Below, one piece after another: positions 40,001 through 55,000 of a stretch of 64,000 nt of DNA. The stretch comes from Owenia fusiformis (Eukaryota > Annelida > Polychaeta > Sabellida > Oweniidae): contig CAIIXF020000009.1 of the NCBI GenBank assembly GCA_903813345.2, positions 31,003,259 to 31,067,258 on the forward strand. The letters run 5' to 3'. Every line of letters begins with the position of its first letter. Within the stretch, counting starts at the first letter, position 1. Under the pieces are notes generated by a model that had not been told where the DNA came from, did no database searches, and worked only from the letters and a program-made list of their open reading frames with translations. The position numbers and the translations under genes were made by a program.

Positions 40001-43000
40001 TTTCAATAGTCTCTGCTATTGTATCTGCGATCATATTACCTATCGGAAAATCTCTGTGATGTACATAAGTTATGTATGGAGGGTCACTATGCTCCAGACA
40101 ATATAACAGAGTCTCCCTCATCCATTTTATGGTATCTGGGTTTCTACTGGAGTAGCACACAAATGCATCATACTTTTTGCAAAGGTCATCTTCATCATAG
40201 CGATCAAATGGATGCCAGTTGAAGCGAGTATAGAGAAACACTTTCACTGCAGTTTTGTGGCGAATCCATATACAAGACAAGGTCAAAATTATAGCAGAAA
40301 TAATGACCGATGAGGTCACTGCGGCAATAATTATGATCTCTTGCTGGCATATCAAGTTAAAGTTTGCTATATCGAGTACAGAGCCCTGCTGATCCTTGCA
40401 TTCCACATTCTTGTCAAGAAGCCTACCACTCGATGCTAGAAGCTTCAGCCATGTGCCAAATGAAACAAGTTTGCAGTCACATGTCCATGGATTTTCATGG
40501 AGAGATAATTCCTCAATTGCAATGTCCAAGAAAGAAACATCTGGGAAAGATTTCAATTGGTTTTTATGAAGAAACAGTTTTGAAACAGTCTGGAAAGGTA
40601 TGGTTTGTTTGTGAGTTCCAAGATTCTATTCCAAGAGAGATGCAATGTTATAGCCCCTTGTGGAAGTGACTCTGGCATACTATCCATGCCACGATCTGTG
40701 CAATTTACAACTGTTGTAGCCCTGAATGGCACATACTAACAAATACAGCCTTTAGGGCAAGATATATTTACTTTGCATCTTAAGTCATCAAATGGAACAT
40801 CTTCAAGAATTGTCATATTAAAGAGTTTTGGAGGAGTCAGGCATCTTCATGCTTCATATTCAAATTGACTCAGATTTCCAGGGATCGATGTAAGTCCAGA
40901 AAATGTCCAATATATTTCTACAAGTGTATCTTTACCAACGACCCAATCCATAGTTTGAACTGTTCCTGGTTGGCAAGTCATATTCAGCTTCAATCCCTGG
41001 TGACAGCAAAAACAAGTCAGAGGACATTCAGATAAACTCTCACAGCATATAGTCAGCTTGATGTAGAACACAGCCATTATCACGATCCACAATATATTTG
41101 ACATCTTGATTTTTGGAATAATTCTTAACAATATACAGGATTATATACTTGAAGGAGTTTTTATAGTGCTGTATTCATTGATGAACTGAGAAATATAATA
41201 GGGCTATATGATAACTAAATCTGAACAATCAGATAATTTTTCACGAATTTAACTTCCTTGTTGGGTTTTCGCATTATTTGGTTGAAGGGAGAAAATATGA
41301 AGTTTCAAAATGTTATTCAATTGGTGTGAAAGAATCTATTAGATTTGATTTTAGCTCCATACATACTGTAAAAGGAAACATAAAGCTACTTGAATAATCT
41401 GGAATTAATTTAAAACTTTTTGTGCAAGAGTCATTTTTTGTGGTTTTTCTTTAGGACATTTTATAGTCAAATACTCTAGGGTGTTGCTAAATTCCATTCT
41501 ATAAAGGGCATTGTAAATGTTTTTTAACGAATTAATACCTGACTTTAGTCTCTATTGGTAGACACTGAGCCAACAATTTTTATTTACACCATTTTATCAC
41601 TCGGTACTAACTTAGACCATTAATTTGAATTTTTGACCAATCAGATGTTTGAGAATCAAGGATTGCGAGTCTCATTCTGCACCATTTTTCTTCAGACTTG
41701 TTTTAATTCAAAGCAAAACAAAATTGCCTTTCTGTCAGTGCATTGTTTTATTGTAAAGAGTCCCTTGTTTAATTAGCGGCCCCCAGTTGTTAGAGGCCCC
41801 CAGTTGTTAGAGGCCCCCAGTTGTTCTCACAGCTGGGGACCAAAATGCCGCTGGAAATAGGGACTCTGTATAACAGAATAATGTACTAACAGAGACGCAT
41901 TTTTGTAATGGTTTGAATGGAACAAGTAACGGCTCAGTATGAGACTTGTATTCTGATGATTTTCAAACATCTGGAAGGTCAAAATTCAAAATAACAGACA
42001 GAATTAGTACCAGGCGTTTATAGTTAGTTCAAATTTTTGGCATGAGACTTAGCACATACAGATATTTACGATTTTTGAATAAATAACTACTGCCAAGTTG
42101 GAATTTCAATGTTGCACACCCCTGGTAGAAATTCTTGGAAAGAAGTTTCTATGGCTTCAATATGTTGGTTAAATTACAAATTGTATAACAACTGACACAT
42201 AGTTCAATTTTGACCAGTAGGTTGGAAATCCTAATGGAATGTATTCACCCCTCAGGTGGAAGAACACATAGAAGAGATGGTTCAAGGGAGGTTGAAGAGT
42301 TAATTCTAAACAAATTGTTACCTAATCATGAAATAATATGAACAGGAAAAGCTTCCACTTACCAATGGTAAGAGTCTTGGGTAGAAGAATACACAGGTTG
42401 ATTCCACATCCATTGAGTTCACTAGTAACATCAGGAAACTTCTATCATCTGTTGATACCTCTCCACCTACAAGTAGAAGTAGAACCAAGTTATAAGTACC
42501 CTATATTCCAATTACCTACTGTTATACTATGCTCTAACATCTAACCATCACATAATATTCAATAATTCTGAAGTTGTTAAGATCACAATGATCTACAAGC
42601 AAAACAAGACATTAGCATGTAAAATGTCACCACATTCCATTTGTTACAGACGAGAAACATTGAAAACCAACAGTTGAACACTGTCCACAAAACATACTAT
42701 AACAAAATGTATCTCCTTGGCCTTTCAAGAAAGTTTCAATGTGAAATAAACTCTTTTCTACTGAGCTCTTATGTTGAGTAATTCATAGGGTGCAGGGTTA
42801 ACACTCAGTAGTATCACACTATAATAGTTTTGAGGGAAACAGGGCTGTATTCGCTGATACAGTGAAAGTTATCATCATGTATCAATGGCATCTTTCAAAA
42901 TATAAGCTATAGAAAAGGTATAGTTGTGCCAGTATTGTAGTTGAAGAATAGTCCAACAAAGGCTATCCTATATCCGGTACTACTGTATCACTATATGCCT

Positions 43001-46000
43001 GTTTTCGTCACCTTGTATTGTATTAGAACAACACAAGTGTAGCTACAGGCAACTTTTATACTTATCTTAAGAGGGGGGAACCCAGATAAATCAAAGATGA
43101 CCCACTTCAATGGAAATTTAAAGAGCATTGCTCCTCATTGCTGATTGGTCAAAGAACATAGGAACTAACAAAAACAAAATGGGGTATTCAAAATTTTGTA
43201 AAAATGCTTTAAATAATATGTTAATTTCTAACATGTTAACCAATATTATAGCATGTTACTTCATGTCAAGTTAAGAAAGATGTAAGGAATGTTTACATGG
43301 ATTAAAACATCACATCCACAAGTGATATTCATAAACTAGATGGTGGAAATTCGGACGAAGGTAGAAAGCAAGAGAGGTGATTACGAGGTGATCTCCAAGC
43401 TCTGGGGGTTTCCCTCCTCTTACTTACCTCATATATATTTAATATGAGTCATTTCCATAAAATTCCCATTAGTAAAACTTAGTACTAGCCAAATAAAAAT
43501 TTTGTTTGTAATGTAGGGTATAGTAAAAGAAAGTTTAAAACATAAAGCCTACATAGTAAAACTTAATCTGAATACTCTTAAAATGAATTTTTGGGTTCCA
43601 CCTGAGAATTCCATGTAAAAAAGTCAAAATGAACATGCTTGGCTGTTGTGACATTTCAAATTGGTCAATATTATAATAGTAATAGTATCACCAGCAAAAA
43701 GTGTAAGATTAGCAAGTATTCACATTTCAGTTTCTTAATATGCGAGTCAAAAGGGGATAACAAAATTGGGACTGAGAACAAGTGTTGGTATACAAGTTTT
43801 GATGTTTTTGTTTTTAAATTCATTTCTGAAAATGTATTGGAATATTAAAGGAACCAATATTAAAGGGGTCATTAAAAGAAACTTTGTAAAAGTTAAGAAC
43901 TTTGTAAAAGTTAAGAACTCCAAAAAGTTCAACGTTTTCTTACATGACAATATTCAAAAAGTAATTTAGGAATTTTTCACTCTACAAAGTTTCTGTTAAT
44001 GATCTACAGATTGAATGTATGATTATGTTTAGAAGTACTACAATGCTGCATGCATATAGATATACTTTAACTGTGCCAGTATTGTAGTTGAAGAATAGCC
44101 CAACAAAGGCTATCCTATATCCGGTACTACTGTATCACTATATGCCTGTTTTCGTCACCTTGAATTGTATTGGAACAACACAAGTGTAGCTACAGGCAAC
44201 TTTCATACTTATCTTAAGAGGGGATACCCAGAATTCAAGGATGACCTCAACTTCAATGGAAATTTATATAGAGTTGACCCTCATCGCTGATAAGTCAAAT
44301 GACATATGAGCAAAAAATGGTGAATTCAAAATTTTGTACAAATATTTAGAACAATATGATTTTAATTTCTGGCATGTTTACCAATATTAGTAACTACAGT
44401 CATAAGCAAGAGAGGTAATCTTGACGTTATCTCTGAGCTCTGGGGTTTCCCCTCCTCTTTAGTACTCATATAATTTACATGAATCATTCTTATAACATTC
44501 ACACTAGTACAACTTTACTGTTCAAATAAAAATGTTGTTTATAACACAGGGTAAAAGAAAATTTAAAGATAAAGCCTACATTCTAAAATAAAATAAAACC
44601 TGTATATTTGAAGCCCTCTTTAATTTGAACTCTCTCCATTAATCTGCCATAGGAATTCCATGTAAAAACTCAAAAAGTCAACACATGCCGATCTGAACAC
44701 TTTTGACTATTGTGACACTTGAAATTGGTCAAAATTATAATAGTACAGCAAAACCTGTTATTATGTGTGTCTCATCTGGACACTACCAACAAAAAAATGT
44801 TAGGATTAGCAGGTGTTCACATTAAAAGTTTTCTTAATATGCGAGCCATTTTTGAAAATATGTCATGTAAACTATGACGTTATTATATCCATGGTTACAA
44901 CAACTGATATATGGAATTCTTAATTCTAACTTAACAAAATTTTAGTTGATGACCCATAGTTACATATTGAATTCATGAATATGTTTAGACATACTATATA
45001 CTGCTAAATGCTATAGATATATACTTTAACTGTGCCAGTATTGTAGTTGAAGAATAGCCTAACAAAGGCTATCCTATATCCGGTACTACTGTATCACTAT
45101 ATGCCTGTTTTCGTCACCTTGAATTGTATTGGAACAACACAAGTGTAGCTACAGGCAACTTTTTTTTCTAACTGATGCATCGAAATAGAATTTTGAGAAT
45201 AGGTTAAAAATCCAACCAAAACTCTTATATTACTTGTACCTTAGTTGTATATCTTTGTTATACAAGCGTGGTAGCGGCCAAGACAAACTGTATATTTTTG
45301 CAAAAAATGTTCTAAATTTTTCAGCCATTACAAAATGTCTGGCTGCAGCACCTAAATCCTAATCACAATGAAACTGATCACAAAAATATAATACAGAATA
45401 AGAAATGAAATGAAACATAGGCATACCTCCTTGAAAAGCATCACTTTTTATAATACAATTTGTGTAGACTGGTAGCAGCTTCATACACTCTGGCAAAATG
45501 AGTTGACCGGCTGATGAGGGACTAGCACAATTCTTCCTGTAGCATGCAAGGATATTGGCACATTGATCCATCAAGTGCTCTCTAATAGCCTTAGGGTTAC
45601 TGGTCAGTGTGTTTCTTATAGCTAAAAAACATGGAAAGATGTAAAGATTAAACAATTAATGTTCTGCACGGAAATTGGAGGCACCAGGTAAAGATTTCAG
45701 TATTACACAATTACAGATATCCATTGTAAAAATCAGTTGACCTAGATTGGGTCAATGAGCCAGGCTCATGTCACAGAAGAGATATATGATTGTTGTTTAA
45801 TAGCTTATCGATATGACCTTGATTTCAGAACTATAAAATATGTATTATTACAAACCTAATTTTGCCATACAGTTAATTGTGACATCTAGTTCACAGTTCC
45901 TAAAGAGGTCTGCAAACTGTGTACAACAGCTCAATGCTAAATTGTGTATCAGCAACCTTCTCTGACCACTGATGGTGGTATATAATATGGCTGCCTATAA

Positions 46001-49000
46001 TAATCAATTAAACAGAACATCAATTTTATTCAATTTTTCCCAGTAATTGTACACATATGTCTGGAAGAGGTAGACAATAAATAGGACATAAGTTCATAAA
46101 GAAAATAACATGACATTGTGTGACTGATCATTGGGGTTTTGTAAAAGAATTTGTTTGAAATTGCACAGAAGTCAGTACATTTTTGTCCAAATCTACATTT
46201 ATAACTTCAATTAAAATTACAGTGTGTTGCAATTATATTTTCATATCTTAGCATAATTGCTCAAAAAGTGAACATTCACCTACAAAATGGGGGCCAATAT
46301 TCAAAATTGGCAAGCCTTTGAACTCAGGAGTCATAGGTTTTTATTTTTTAGGAGTCTATTTTAGGTTTCTATTGATTAAAAATCACTGCTGTTGATAGAC
46401 TGAGGTACAGAAAGATGGCTTGAAACCAGAAGTCACAAACTAAACTTACTTGTATAAAAGCACCTTCGGATTCTTGTAATTTATCATCATGTTTTATTTC
46501 CAAACTCACAGCTTTATCACAGTCTATCACGGCTAGCTCTATATCCGTGGTGTTTGACATGTAGAAGTTACCAAGGAAATCTGTTGGCCTGATTCCTGAA
46601 TTCATCAAAGTAATATTACAACAGATGTACAATTGTATATGGTAATAGTAATTAACTACAATAGTAAAGTAAAAGTAACAAAATTTTTGATTAAAAGACT
46701 ACAGTATTAAAGTCTCTCAACAATTTAAGTCACATATTTTAATCAGCATTTGTTTACAATAACAATCTGTCTGTACAATTACTGCAAATAATAAACACCT
46801 AATACAAACCTGTGCTGGTTCTGACTCTCATGATCGCATCAAATGCGATTGGTCGACTAATGTTTCTCTGTAGATCCTCAATAAAACGTGACCCATCAAG
46901 ATCAGCCTGAAAATCACAAAATCTTAAGATTCAATATTTGATTTAATTATTTATTCAATCAATGCACAAACATAATGTGGCAGGAAAAAGGAATGCTTAT
47001 AAGTAGACAAACTAATGAAACTTGTATGAAGAACAATTTGATTGTAAACCATCCGCTTCAATAAGTATTTATCCAAGTTAATCACAAGATCAAATTACTT
47101 AGTGAAAAATATCACAAGATGGACGTTTGTATCTAAAATTAATATTAATTAGGCCCATTGTAAATCGTTGTATTTGTGAATAAAAAAAATTAATACTGAG
47201 AATTCTTGAGGAGGATTTCATTGACCCAAAGTAAGAGAACTCGTTACCTGAAAGTATGTATATTTGAACATCTGTCCACCTGTCAGGCGACAGACTTCAC
47301 CAATGGTGGCTATATCTGTGTATGAGTTGGGGAAGAGGAAAATATCTACTCCACACCCTGCAGCTACACAGTCCTGGCCAAGTTTTGTGTAGAAGTTTGA
47401 CTGTGGGCCTAGTAGAGTCTGGAATAGATTTAGAGGTTTTGCTGTAGACTATACACAGATTTCATGATTCTCAACACATTAAGTAGACATACATGAACAT
47501 GAAATGTACAAGAATTGATGGCATGAAATTTTTCGTGGAGTCTAACATTTTTTGGAGATAACCCTGCAATTTGTAAACATGGCATAACTTTTCCCTTTTT
47601 TCATATTTATACAAATTGTGGCCCAATAATTACAAAAAGTTTCCAAACAAGGCAATTAATTATCATAGCATTTTAAAGTGGAATAAAAATATTTCCCTGT
47701 TACTGTTGTGATTTTGATTTTATGCATCATGTCCCGAAAGTAAATATTTACAAAATGTTGAATTCTAATTCTTACTTTTTCTTTCTCACTTCCAAGTAAT
47801 TTTCTATCATCACGATTCTTTAATTTCCCAGGGGCCTCTCCTATTGGTAACGATGAATGAAATATGAACAGTTTTCCAGCGCAGTCGGCAGATTTCAGAG
47901 CATCAAGACCTGCTTGAATAACTGGCCCAAGGACTATCTCAGTTTCTCGACTTTCTGCAAACATCTGAGGGATTTGTTCTAATAGACTGAAATGGGAATG
48001 AATATAAATTAGGTTATGCATTTCATTACCGTGGCATACATCTTTGTGGGCCTATTTTCATACTATCTATGATTTAAAAAACGATCATTATCTGAAGAAA
48101 AATAGTACTGAGAAAAGGAATTTATAATTTGGCTAATGGGTCTCACATACCTGTCAATCACAGCTTCCGCCTCAGAGAGTTTTACAAGGAAACCATCTAA
48201 TAGGGGCAAGAACACATCCTGGACATCTGACACCACCATCATTTGTGGTTGTGCTAAGCAGCCCTTCACATTATAGAAGTGAAGCACATTGCTATATGTT
48301 ACAAATCCCACTCGAATTTCAGATTCTGAGGCACCCGCTTCTCTGAAAATAAAGGAATTCAAAATTGCAACAGTATCAAATGAATTGGTTTTCTTAACAT
48401 GTCCTAACTACAGCACTTCTTTCAAATTGCATTAATATAAATGGTACAAGTCGCTGCATATTTTTCATAAGAGGGAGTGTGTTTTTAGTGTTTTCTCAGA
48501 GAGAATGCAAGATTAAGGCCTTTTTAAAACTGCAACCACAATAAAAGTTGCCAAAATGAACAAAAATGTATGATATTTCAAAAATTCAATGAGAGAGGGA
48601 GATGGAGTTTGTTGTATGCATTAACTCCTTTCTGATACACCTGGTTAATGTTATCATTCTATATTTTACTTTTATCAATAAATAACCTACTTTGGTAAAT
48701 TGACAAGAACATCTTGCTTGAGTCTACTGCAAAGCAGCTGCACAAGGCCATTCTTTACTGCATTATATGACACATCTATCATAAAGATAAATGCAGGTGG
48801 CTTAGGCCATTCTCCATTCTAAAATTGAAAAACATGCCAGTGTTACTTTTTCTGATGAATAGTGAATGCATTTAATTACAGTTGGCATGGTTTGTGTTAT
48901 ATTTTTCTTAATGCTTCGGATACAAGTTGAATAATTAAAAATTTCAAAAATCCAAAGTTAAGTTAATCATGATACATATTTTCACCTGTTAAACATATAA

Positions 49001-52000
49001 AAAGGTGAACTAAATAGTGTTCACTTCATAAGATGTGACTACCTATTTTTGCATACCTTACAATAATCTTTGGTGGCCACCATCTCATAGGAGCCGAGAC
49101 AAAGTTCTGCCCTGTCAAAACAATCTGTACGTTTCCCAGTGTGGTCCAGATGAGCGAAGTATTCAGGTGGCACTGAAATAATACGCAACAGTTTTACTTC
49201 AGTTCTAACTCAATTTTGGCAAGATTCTGCTGAAATTCTGTTGTCTCTTCAATGAAGATCTTAAATTAGTCTAAATAGGGATATCCCCAGTGTAAGATTT
49301 CTTATCTGCCTAAATATTGCTTCAGATGGTATTTGATACATATTTTAATATATATGTTTAAAGGTTGAAGATCCTTATACCAAAATGATGCATCTTTCCA
49401 AGAGCTTCATATTTCATGCATTTTCTCTATATAAGAAATATTTCGATAATTTAGCCTAAATACATATTAGTCCATGTAATTTGAACATCACCACCCTATA
49501 CTTTCTGTCTAAATGTACTAAATGTAGCTGACATTTACTTTCATTCAAATTCTATGAAAGCTACCTTTGACACTAAGATTTTAGGGAATCCCAACTTTGG
49601 GTACGCACCTTCAGTTGAACAGCTACAAAATGCACATTGGAATCTGCGTCCTCCATCAATGAATGTCATCTGTGGGCACATGTAGGCCTTACACCTATTA
49701 CAACGTACTGGGCCTAACTCACCCAAGTCTACGATTGGAGGTTGTTGCTGAAATATTACAATTGAACAACATTGAAGAACATTGGAGAAATCTCAGTGTA
49801 TGGCATAATGTTTAGTTTCATATTTAACAGGATGATGTATTGATTTTAAAGAAACATATACAGAAAATGAGTATGCCAAGCTCTGAAAGACTTGTGACAA
49901 AAATTGTAAAAATATCTTTACGATGACATACAAATGTCTAAATTTTCTGAAAATACGAGAGGGTATCATTAATTAGTGAGAAAATTTAGAGGCAGCATCT
50001 TATATTCATTCAATTGCAATAAAATTTGGTATATACATCCCCAGAGGAATAGAGTATTGAATAGAGTATCATTGATGTCTATTAAAGGAATATTCCTTGC
50101 CAAACCATCTCTCTCCTCATATGGTAGCTATAACCATATATATGCTTGCCATGTTTAGCAAAACACGCAAAAATGTTTTGATATGGTCAAATTTGATCAC
50201 TTAGAAATGTGATGCTCAGTTCCAGTAAGCTGCCATCTTTTAAAACTTCACACAGGAAATGATGTCATCGACTCTCAACTTTGCATATAGCATTAGGTGA
50301 GGAGCTATTAAGAATTACAAAACCAGCTAAATATTCTTTTCCAACTTTGTATCTTATTTAATCCTTCTGAAAATCTCTTCTTTTATTCTAAGTTGACAAG
50401 CCCTGAAAATATTTTTGCACAGGAAGTAATGATCACTTGTCTAGAAGTGATTTTGTGCTACTTTACTATACTGTTATGGGCAAGGTTATAGAAGTTGAGA
50501 GTTGATGACATCACTTCCTGCAAGAAATCTTAAAAGATGGCAGCTCACTGGAAATAAGCACTCGATTTTTAAATGATCAATATTGACCATATTAAAACAT
50601 TTTCCCATTTTTTGCTAAATATGGAAACTATATATATGATTATAGCTACCATATCAAGAGACAAAGGGTCTGGCAAGGAATATTCCTTTAAGCCTTACCT
50701 CATCATCATGCAAGCGTGCCAGAGGGCTGATAGACAATCCAATGGGGATGTGAGACTGCTTCAACATATCTTGTGTACAGGGGATGTTGTACATAGTTGA
50801 CCTGATAAATCTTGGACTGCAATTACCTGTAAAAATGTTATAATTATTCATTTAATTTTTTGGTAAAGTGATAGGTTTATTATTTGCTAGTTGCAATCAA
50901 GTCTTTTCAGTCTTTTTTAGATTACAGACAGGAACTTTCCCTATTTTAGGACTTTTGTGGAAAAGTTTGACACCATTGCATTTTATGACCTTATGCTGCC
51001 CAGAATTCGACTGAATTTATGATATTACCTTGATATACACAGAATTGTTTAATTTCATGTACTGTAGTGTCAGTGCATGTATTGAGCAAAGGAGGTACAA
51101 TCCCACATACACCTGGAAAAACATACCTTGATCTTGTACTGTAAAGTCAGTAGTGACCAAAGGAGGTACTGTCCCACGTACACCAGTAGGAAACATCCCA
51201 GTCCTGTTCTTTCTATCATCTTCAATAACTTGGATCTGAATGAAATAAAACAGATTTAATATATATTATGCATCATTGTCATTCACAAATTTTTGAGCAA
51301 GCCAGATTCCATTGCAATCAAGAGAATTCAAGGATGTTAATGATTAGTTGAGTCTCATGCATTCAATTAGCGAGAAATGTAGTAACAAGTCAGATGCAAT
51401 GTACTATGATTATAAACGTGAGTTGAACACTTGTACTTGCATAAGCGATGATGTTATAAAACATGCCAATGAAATAAAATATGAAATGGGATTAATGTAG
51501 AATAGGGAAAATAGTGTGTGTGTAAATACAGTGAAACCTGTAAAGTGGAACACCTCTAGAAATGGAACATCTCTGTTAGTAGAACACTTTTCATGGTTCC
51601 AAACAACAACTGAACTAATGTTAAATGAACCTCTGTAAGTGGACCACCTCCAAAGTGAAACACTTGATGTACCAAAGGTAGAGCTGGCATCGAATAAGAT
51701 TTTAATGTTGACATGTCGGAGCTCTCGATCGACAACGATATTGACATTGTCGGGTCCAATGATATTCGAAAAATGAAAAAAAAATTGAAGAAAATCCGTC
51801 TGAATTTTAGATTTTCTAGGCTTGTAATTAGCAATACGATGCACAATAGACATCCTCAGTTGTATGTTTTATATTTAACTTACAGGTAAACCATGTTCAA
51901 GTATCAGACTTTGACGAAAAAGCAATAAATAGACATAAAACCACGATTTCTGTTGTTATTTCCGGGCAGCCATTGAAAATAAATCTTGAGGGTAAATCTC

Positions 52001-55000
52001 GAGGGGCCCCGAGACCTAATTCGAGAGCAGGAAGTCGATCAAAACAAAAAAGAAAATTTGAAAATGTAAGCGGTAAAACTTCACTAAAATACACCATACA
52101 GCAGGTAGTATACAGATTTTAATTCATAGGGAAGTAGCTTATTATGTTGTGAGTTCCGACTGTCGATCAAGAGGCGTTGTGTCGACATGGGTGTCGCAGA
52201 GAGCATTCGACTGACAATCGACCATTCCGACATTTGATGCCAGCTCTAACCAAAGTCGTTCCACTTAGACAGGGTTTACTATTCAATTCGATGTATGGGA
52301 AGCAATGGTGATTCATGAGGAGAGAATTCATTAATTAGCCCATGATGAGTTTACAGAAATAACAGATATACGAGGGGTGATCCAAAAGTCTTGGACGCCC
52401 GCTCTAACTTTGCTATTTTCTAATATAATTACATGAAACTTTCAGATAATAAAGATCAACATCTTAACAATTGTGTGTATAAGTTTCAACAGAAAATAAT
52501 ATATTTTAGCTACTTTTCTAAATAGTTTTTAATACCCGGTCGCGGCCACCCGGAACGGTATTTGAATAAAGCAAATCACATCACAACTGTTATAATATGG
52601 CAAATACTTTAGGTGCAGGTGCACAACCTAACACCAGTCATGATATGAGAGAATTTCCAATTTTCAATCTGAGTGTCATCTGCCATCATCATTTTCACAT
52701 ATTAAGACCTGCTTTTCCACAAATTTTCCATGAATTTGAACACACTTTTCATACCACTTTACCAAAGAATGGAAGACGTTTATGAAACCACCATTGCTTA
52801 TGTGATACAAATGCTGCTGGGGTGCCACTCTAAACCTCATCCAATGAGTAAAAAACGTTTTCTTTCAAACCTTCTTTCAACTTGGAGAAAAGGAAGAAAA
52901 TCAAACAGAGCCATAAGACTGTATGGTGCATATGGTAGCTGTTCATGGTCAATAATAGTGAAAATATCTCGTAGTATACTTTGTTCAACTTTGATTTCTA
53001 TCCTGTTCTCCATTTCAGCAGCCATCTTTGAGCAAAAATGATACCAAAATGAGGGTTGCTTGTCTGATGTCATTTTCTTAGAATTAAACATATACAGCCA
53101 TTGTCATGATGTATGACATGATAATTAAAACACAATTAATTGATTGCCTTATAACAAAGGAAGTAAACTAACATGGTTTAACATTCAAAATTCAAAGAAA
53201 GATAGTAGTCAAGACTTGCGAAACAAGTGAAATGGTAGGAACATTTAGGGCTAAAAGTTGTCATGTGCGAATACCGTTCCGGGTGGCAGGGTCCCTATAT
53301 TAAAAACTATCTAGAAAACTACATCAAATATATAATTTCTCCATGAAATTAACACAAATTAGTAGTTAGGCTGTCGGTCTTTATTACTGGAAAGTTTAAA
53401 GTAATTTTATCAAAAACTAGCAAAATTAGAGTAGGGCGTCCAAGACTTTTGGACCATCCCTCGTATGTAGATTGCTTTATCAAAATAATTTTTTCTCACG
53501 TGTCTCTATTTTGCTATTACTGTATTCCAGGGTGATGGAGCTTATATTATGATGTTATATAATGGTTCATTTTGTGTATCATGTTAAATACTACAGTGAG
53601 TTTATTATTATCAACGGGTGAGCATTTTGTCAAAATGAATCTGAAAATTCCAAATTTCAAAGGTCACCATACAATGCTGAGATATTGTATACAAAATTGA
53701 ATAGTTGTGTACAATTAAATTGTACTGTTATTTGGTATTTTACATAATAATACAATTTAATCGTTAAAAACTCTGGGTTACATATGCCCTAACCTCATTA
53801 ACAGATCCCTTTACCAAGAACTACATTATGAAGGACAAACACCAACAATTATCAACATCACATCACCCATATACCTAATCACCACCAAAATACCAATTTC
53901 TACCCTAGATTTGGATGTAGTTGTTACAGTAAATAAGATTAAAAAAAGAACTAGTCTGATTTGCTAATAATTAGGAAAGCTTTCCCAAAACATTATAAAA
54001 TTCTGATAAATATTTCATTGAAAGATGTGAAGTCAAGGACGTGAAGTGAAGTGAAGGAGTTTCTCTGTATGCCATCTAGTAATGTAGAATTTCTAGTTGG
54101 AGTATCTGTAAAGCGATTGACCCAAAGAATGTTATTCATTATGTTACACCAATAAGAATACAGATTTCCAAATTATACACTAAGTTATAAGTTATCAGTG
54201 TTCATAAAGCATGAGTTTTAAACCAATAAACATTTGTTCAAGAACTACTCCATCATCTAATATATATGAAAATTATGTTCATAAACATAAGGAGCCAACC
54301 ACACATGCAATACCAGCCACGCCATATTAATATAAGAGGTGACACTCACAGGCCCTGGAATCTGGTTTGCTGTCAAACCCTACAGAGAGATATAATGTTA
54401 AGATGGTTTACTGATAAATAATTTACTGCACATCCGTTTTCACACGAAGATCATTTACTGTAAATGTGTTGGTGATCAATGATATTAGGCAATGATGTGA
54501 AGTCATATTTTTCAGTAAATCATCGTGTTAGATTTTAAGTAATGTTACAACCAAGAGAGATAATTGAAATTAAAAATCAATAAACTGGATATAAATCAAC
54601 ATACTAATACATGTACATTAATGTATACATATAACTGATCATAATACTGTTTCACTCTTCAGACGCAGAAAGTGCTGAACTAATGAGAGACAATTCTTCT
54701 TATAATAGAGCATGTCTGTATGCATACTTGTGTTCTCTTCAGAACTTTTTGTTAGTACTCATTCACTTCACTGAGAGACCACTGTAATATATACAACTAT
54801 CAGCTGAATTTCTCTTCTAATCTCGAAGAAATTTCGAATTCTTTTCTCCGCCAAGTAAATATGAATGAAAGAAGAACTGTGTACTTACTGGACTTGGCAT
54901 CTGGTCGGGGTCAAGTCTCCTTGGTTGTTGAGAAGGACCACTTGAAGCTGGGGCCTGCCCAAACCCAGGTTGTTGAGGGAACCCCCCAGGGGCCTGTTGT

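Larger units (their letters stand above)
42922..45166. repeat. ~1-kb tandem triplication in a Sec24 intron
   Basis: Three copies start near 42922, 44069 and 45028 (periods 1147 and 959 bp). The third is mostly the core. The first ~134 bp differ by only a few bases among copies, while the following spacer shows clear divergence (for example 43360-43470 against 44400-44500). Confidence 0.85.
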
